64,000 bases of DNA from Gephyromycinifex aptenodytis (lineage in GTDB: Bacteria > Actinomycetota > Actinomycetes > Actinomycetales > Dermatophilaceae), in assembly GCF_012277275.1 (NCBI RefSeq), contig NZ_CP051155.1:2790001-2854000 (forward strand). The letters are read 5' to 3'. Position 1 is the stretch's first letter. The number at the start of each line of letters is the position of its first letter. Positions 63,507 to 64,000 of the stretch are shown here, one piece after another. The notes below the pieces were generated by a model, which saw only the letters and a program-made list of their open reading frames with translations, made no database searches and was not told the DNA's origin. Both the position numbers and the translations under genes were made by a program.

Positions 63507-64000
63507 ATGACCCGTAACGGCGCTTTCTTCGGTTCCCCCGCGCGCGCCCGCCTGGCGGCGGGAGCGCTCGCCCTGGCCGTGGTCGTAACCGGCTGTTCTG
63601 CACCCGGCAGCGACACGGTGGCGGGTCGGGCCCAGGGCAAGGGCCAATACATCAGCGGTGACGGCACCATCGAACAGGTCGCTGCCGTCGATCGCGGCGA
63701 GCCTGTCGAGCTGTCCGGCACGACGTTGGACGGCAAACCGTGGAAGAGCGCCGACGCCCGTGGCTCGGTGGTCGTACTCAACACCTGGGGTTCCTGGTGC
63801 CCGCCGTGCGTAGCGGAGATGCCTGAGCTGCAGCAGGTCTGGGCTCAGGCTCAAGCCGAGAAGCAGCCGGTGGTGGTGATGGGCATCAACCTTCGGGAGA
63901 GCCCGGAGACGGCGAAAGCCTTCCTTGACGCGCAGGGTGTCACCTACCCCTCACTGGCCGATGACGGCGGTGCCGCGCAACTGGCGCTGCAGGGCAAGGC
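63507..64000 (+). CDS. TlpA/ResA-type thiol-disulfide lipoprotein (3' end outside window)
   Basis: The first 164 codons are present; the frame runs off the right edge. A signal peptide ends in the lipobox VVTGC (Cys about 32), so the protein is anchored outside the membrane. The thioredoxin domain shows NTWGSWCPPCVAEMP with W-C-P-P-C. Such proteins keep apocytochrome c cysteines reduced for heme attachment; a ccdA/resB set is expected to the right. ATG 63507 lies 7 nt after the preceding stop. Confidence 0.85.
   Translation, partial: MTRNGAFFGSPARARLAAGALALAVVVTGCSAPGSDTVAGRAQGKGQYISGDGTIEQVAAVDRGEPVELSGTTLDGKPWKSADARGSVVVLNTWGSWCPPCVAEMPELQQVWAQAQAEKQPVVVMGINLRESPETAKAFLDAQGVTYPSLADDGGAAQLALQGK

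Noticed and set aside
62409-63854. 481-residue minus-strand frame opposite hemL, phosphatase and TlpA genes
   Set aside because: It crosses three convincing plus-strand genes and is Arg/Pro-rich.

Overview
The window is a 64 kb stretch of a G+C-rich actinobacterial chromosome (roughly two thirds G+C by eye). Lsr2, ClpC with FtsH, LysX, bS22, DisA/RadA, a fused HemD and many TANNNT -10 boxes lying 6-7 nt in front of start codons (leaderless genes) all fit Actinomycetota. An orphan YjfB-type motility protein behind a FliA-like promoter suggests a flagellated or zoospore-forming relative, perhaps in Micrococcales; that placement is inference. No insertion sequence, prophage, integrase or CRISPR array was seen.

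Layout. (1) 1-6.8 kb: tail of a Lys-rich DNA-binding protein, a MOSC protein, YjfB, then an unusual cluster of RibD-like reductase, LPG-synthase-type membrane protein, methyltransferase, glycosyltransferase, PTPS/QueD-like protein, Zn-less MDR dehydrogenase and CDP-alcohol phosphatidyltransferase. (2) 6.9-13.6 kb: tmk-holB, a secreted peptidase, tRNA-Thr(CGT), an MscS channel with a DUF2254 protein, cutA. (3) 13.6-24.2 kb: ppa diverging from dacB-DUF2342-tilS-hpt-ftsH-folE-folP-folBK-DUF3180, then a small membrane protein and lsr2; from memory this order matches mycobacteria. (4) 24.3-37.1 kb: an accessory block between lsr2 and clpC, holding a FhuF-like protein, split LigD plus Ku, an MFS transporter with an M20 amidohydrolase, TrpB2, LysX and an SBF-type transporter; panC/panD/lysS, expected here in mycobacteria, are absent. 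(5) 37.4-45.1 kb: clpC, nadE, argA, mutY, disA, radA. (6) 45.2-64 kb: a methyltransferase with a Cys-rich protein, then ppx, an isomerase, proline dehydrogenase, proC, a frameshifted GNAT gene, acuC, bS22, an epimerase, an acyltransferase, glutaredoxin, hemA-hemC-hemD-hemB, a MarR regulator, hemL, a phosphatase and a TlpA lipoprotein.

How they work together. Region 3 couples cell-wall, purine-salvage, tRNA-lysidine, membrane-protease and folate functions in a tightly overlapping string. Region 6 gives a nearly complete route from glutamyl-tRNA to uroporphyrinogen III followed by a cytochrome-c-type thiol lipoprotein. Region 4 supplies two-component-style end joining and lysyl-lipid resistance.

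The strongest candidate for something undescribed is the 1.3-6.8 kb cluster. Its PTPS-like protein keeps the fold but has lost the catalytic Cys, one Zn His and the catalytic His. The dehydrogenase lacks the catalytic Zn cysteine. The two outward-facing genes share a CATG start, with each promoter inside the other gene. Also notable are the FliA promoter of yjfB, the broken acetyltransferase next to AcuC and a 29-bp operator-like palindrome in front of the amidohydrolase.
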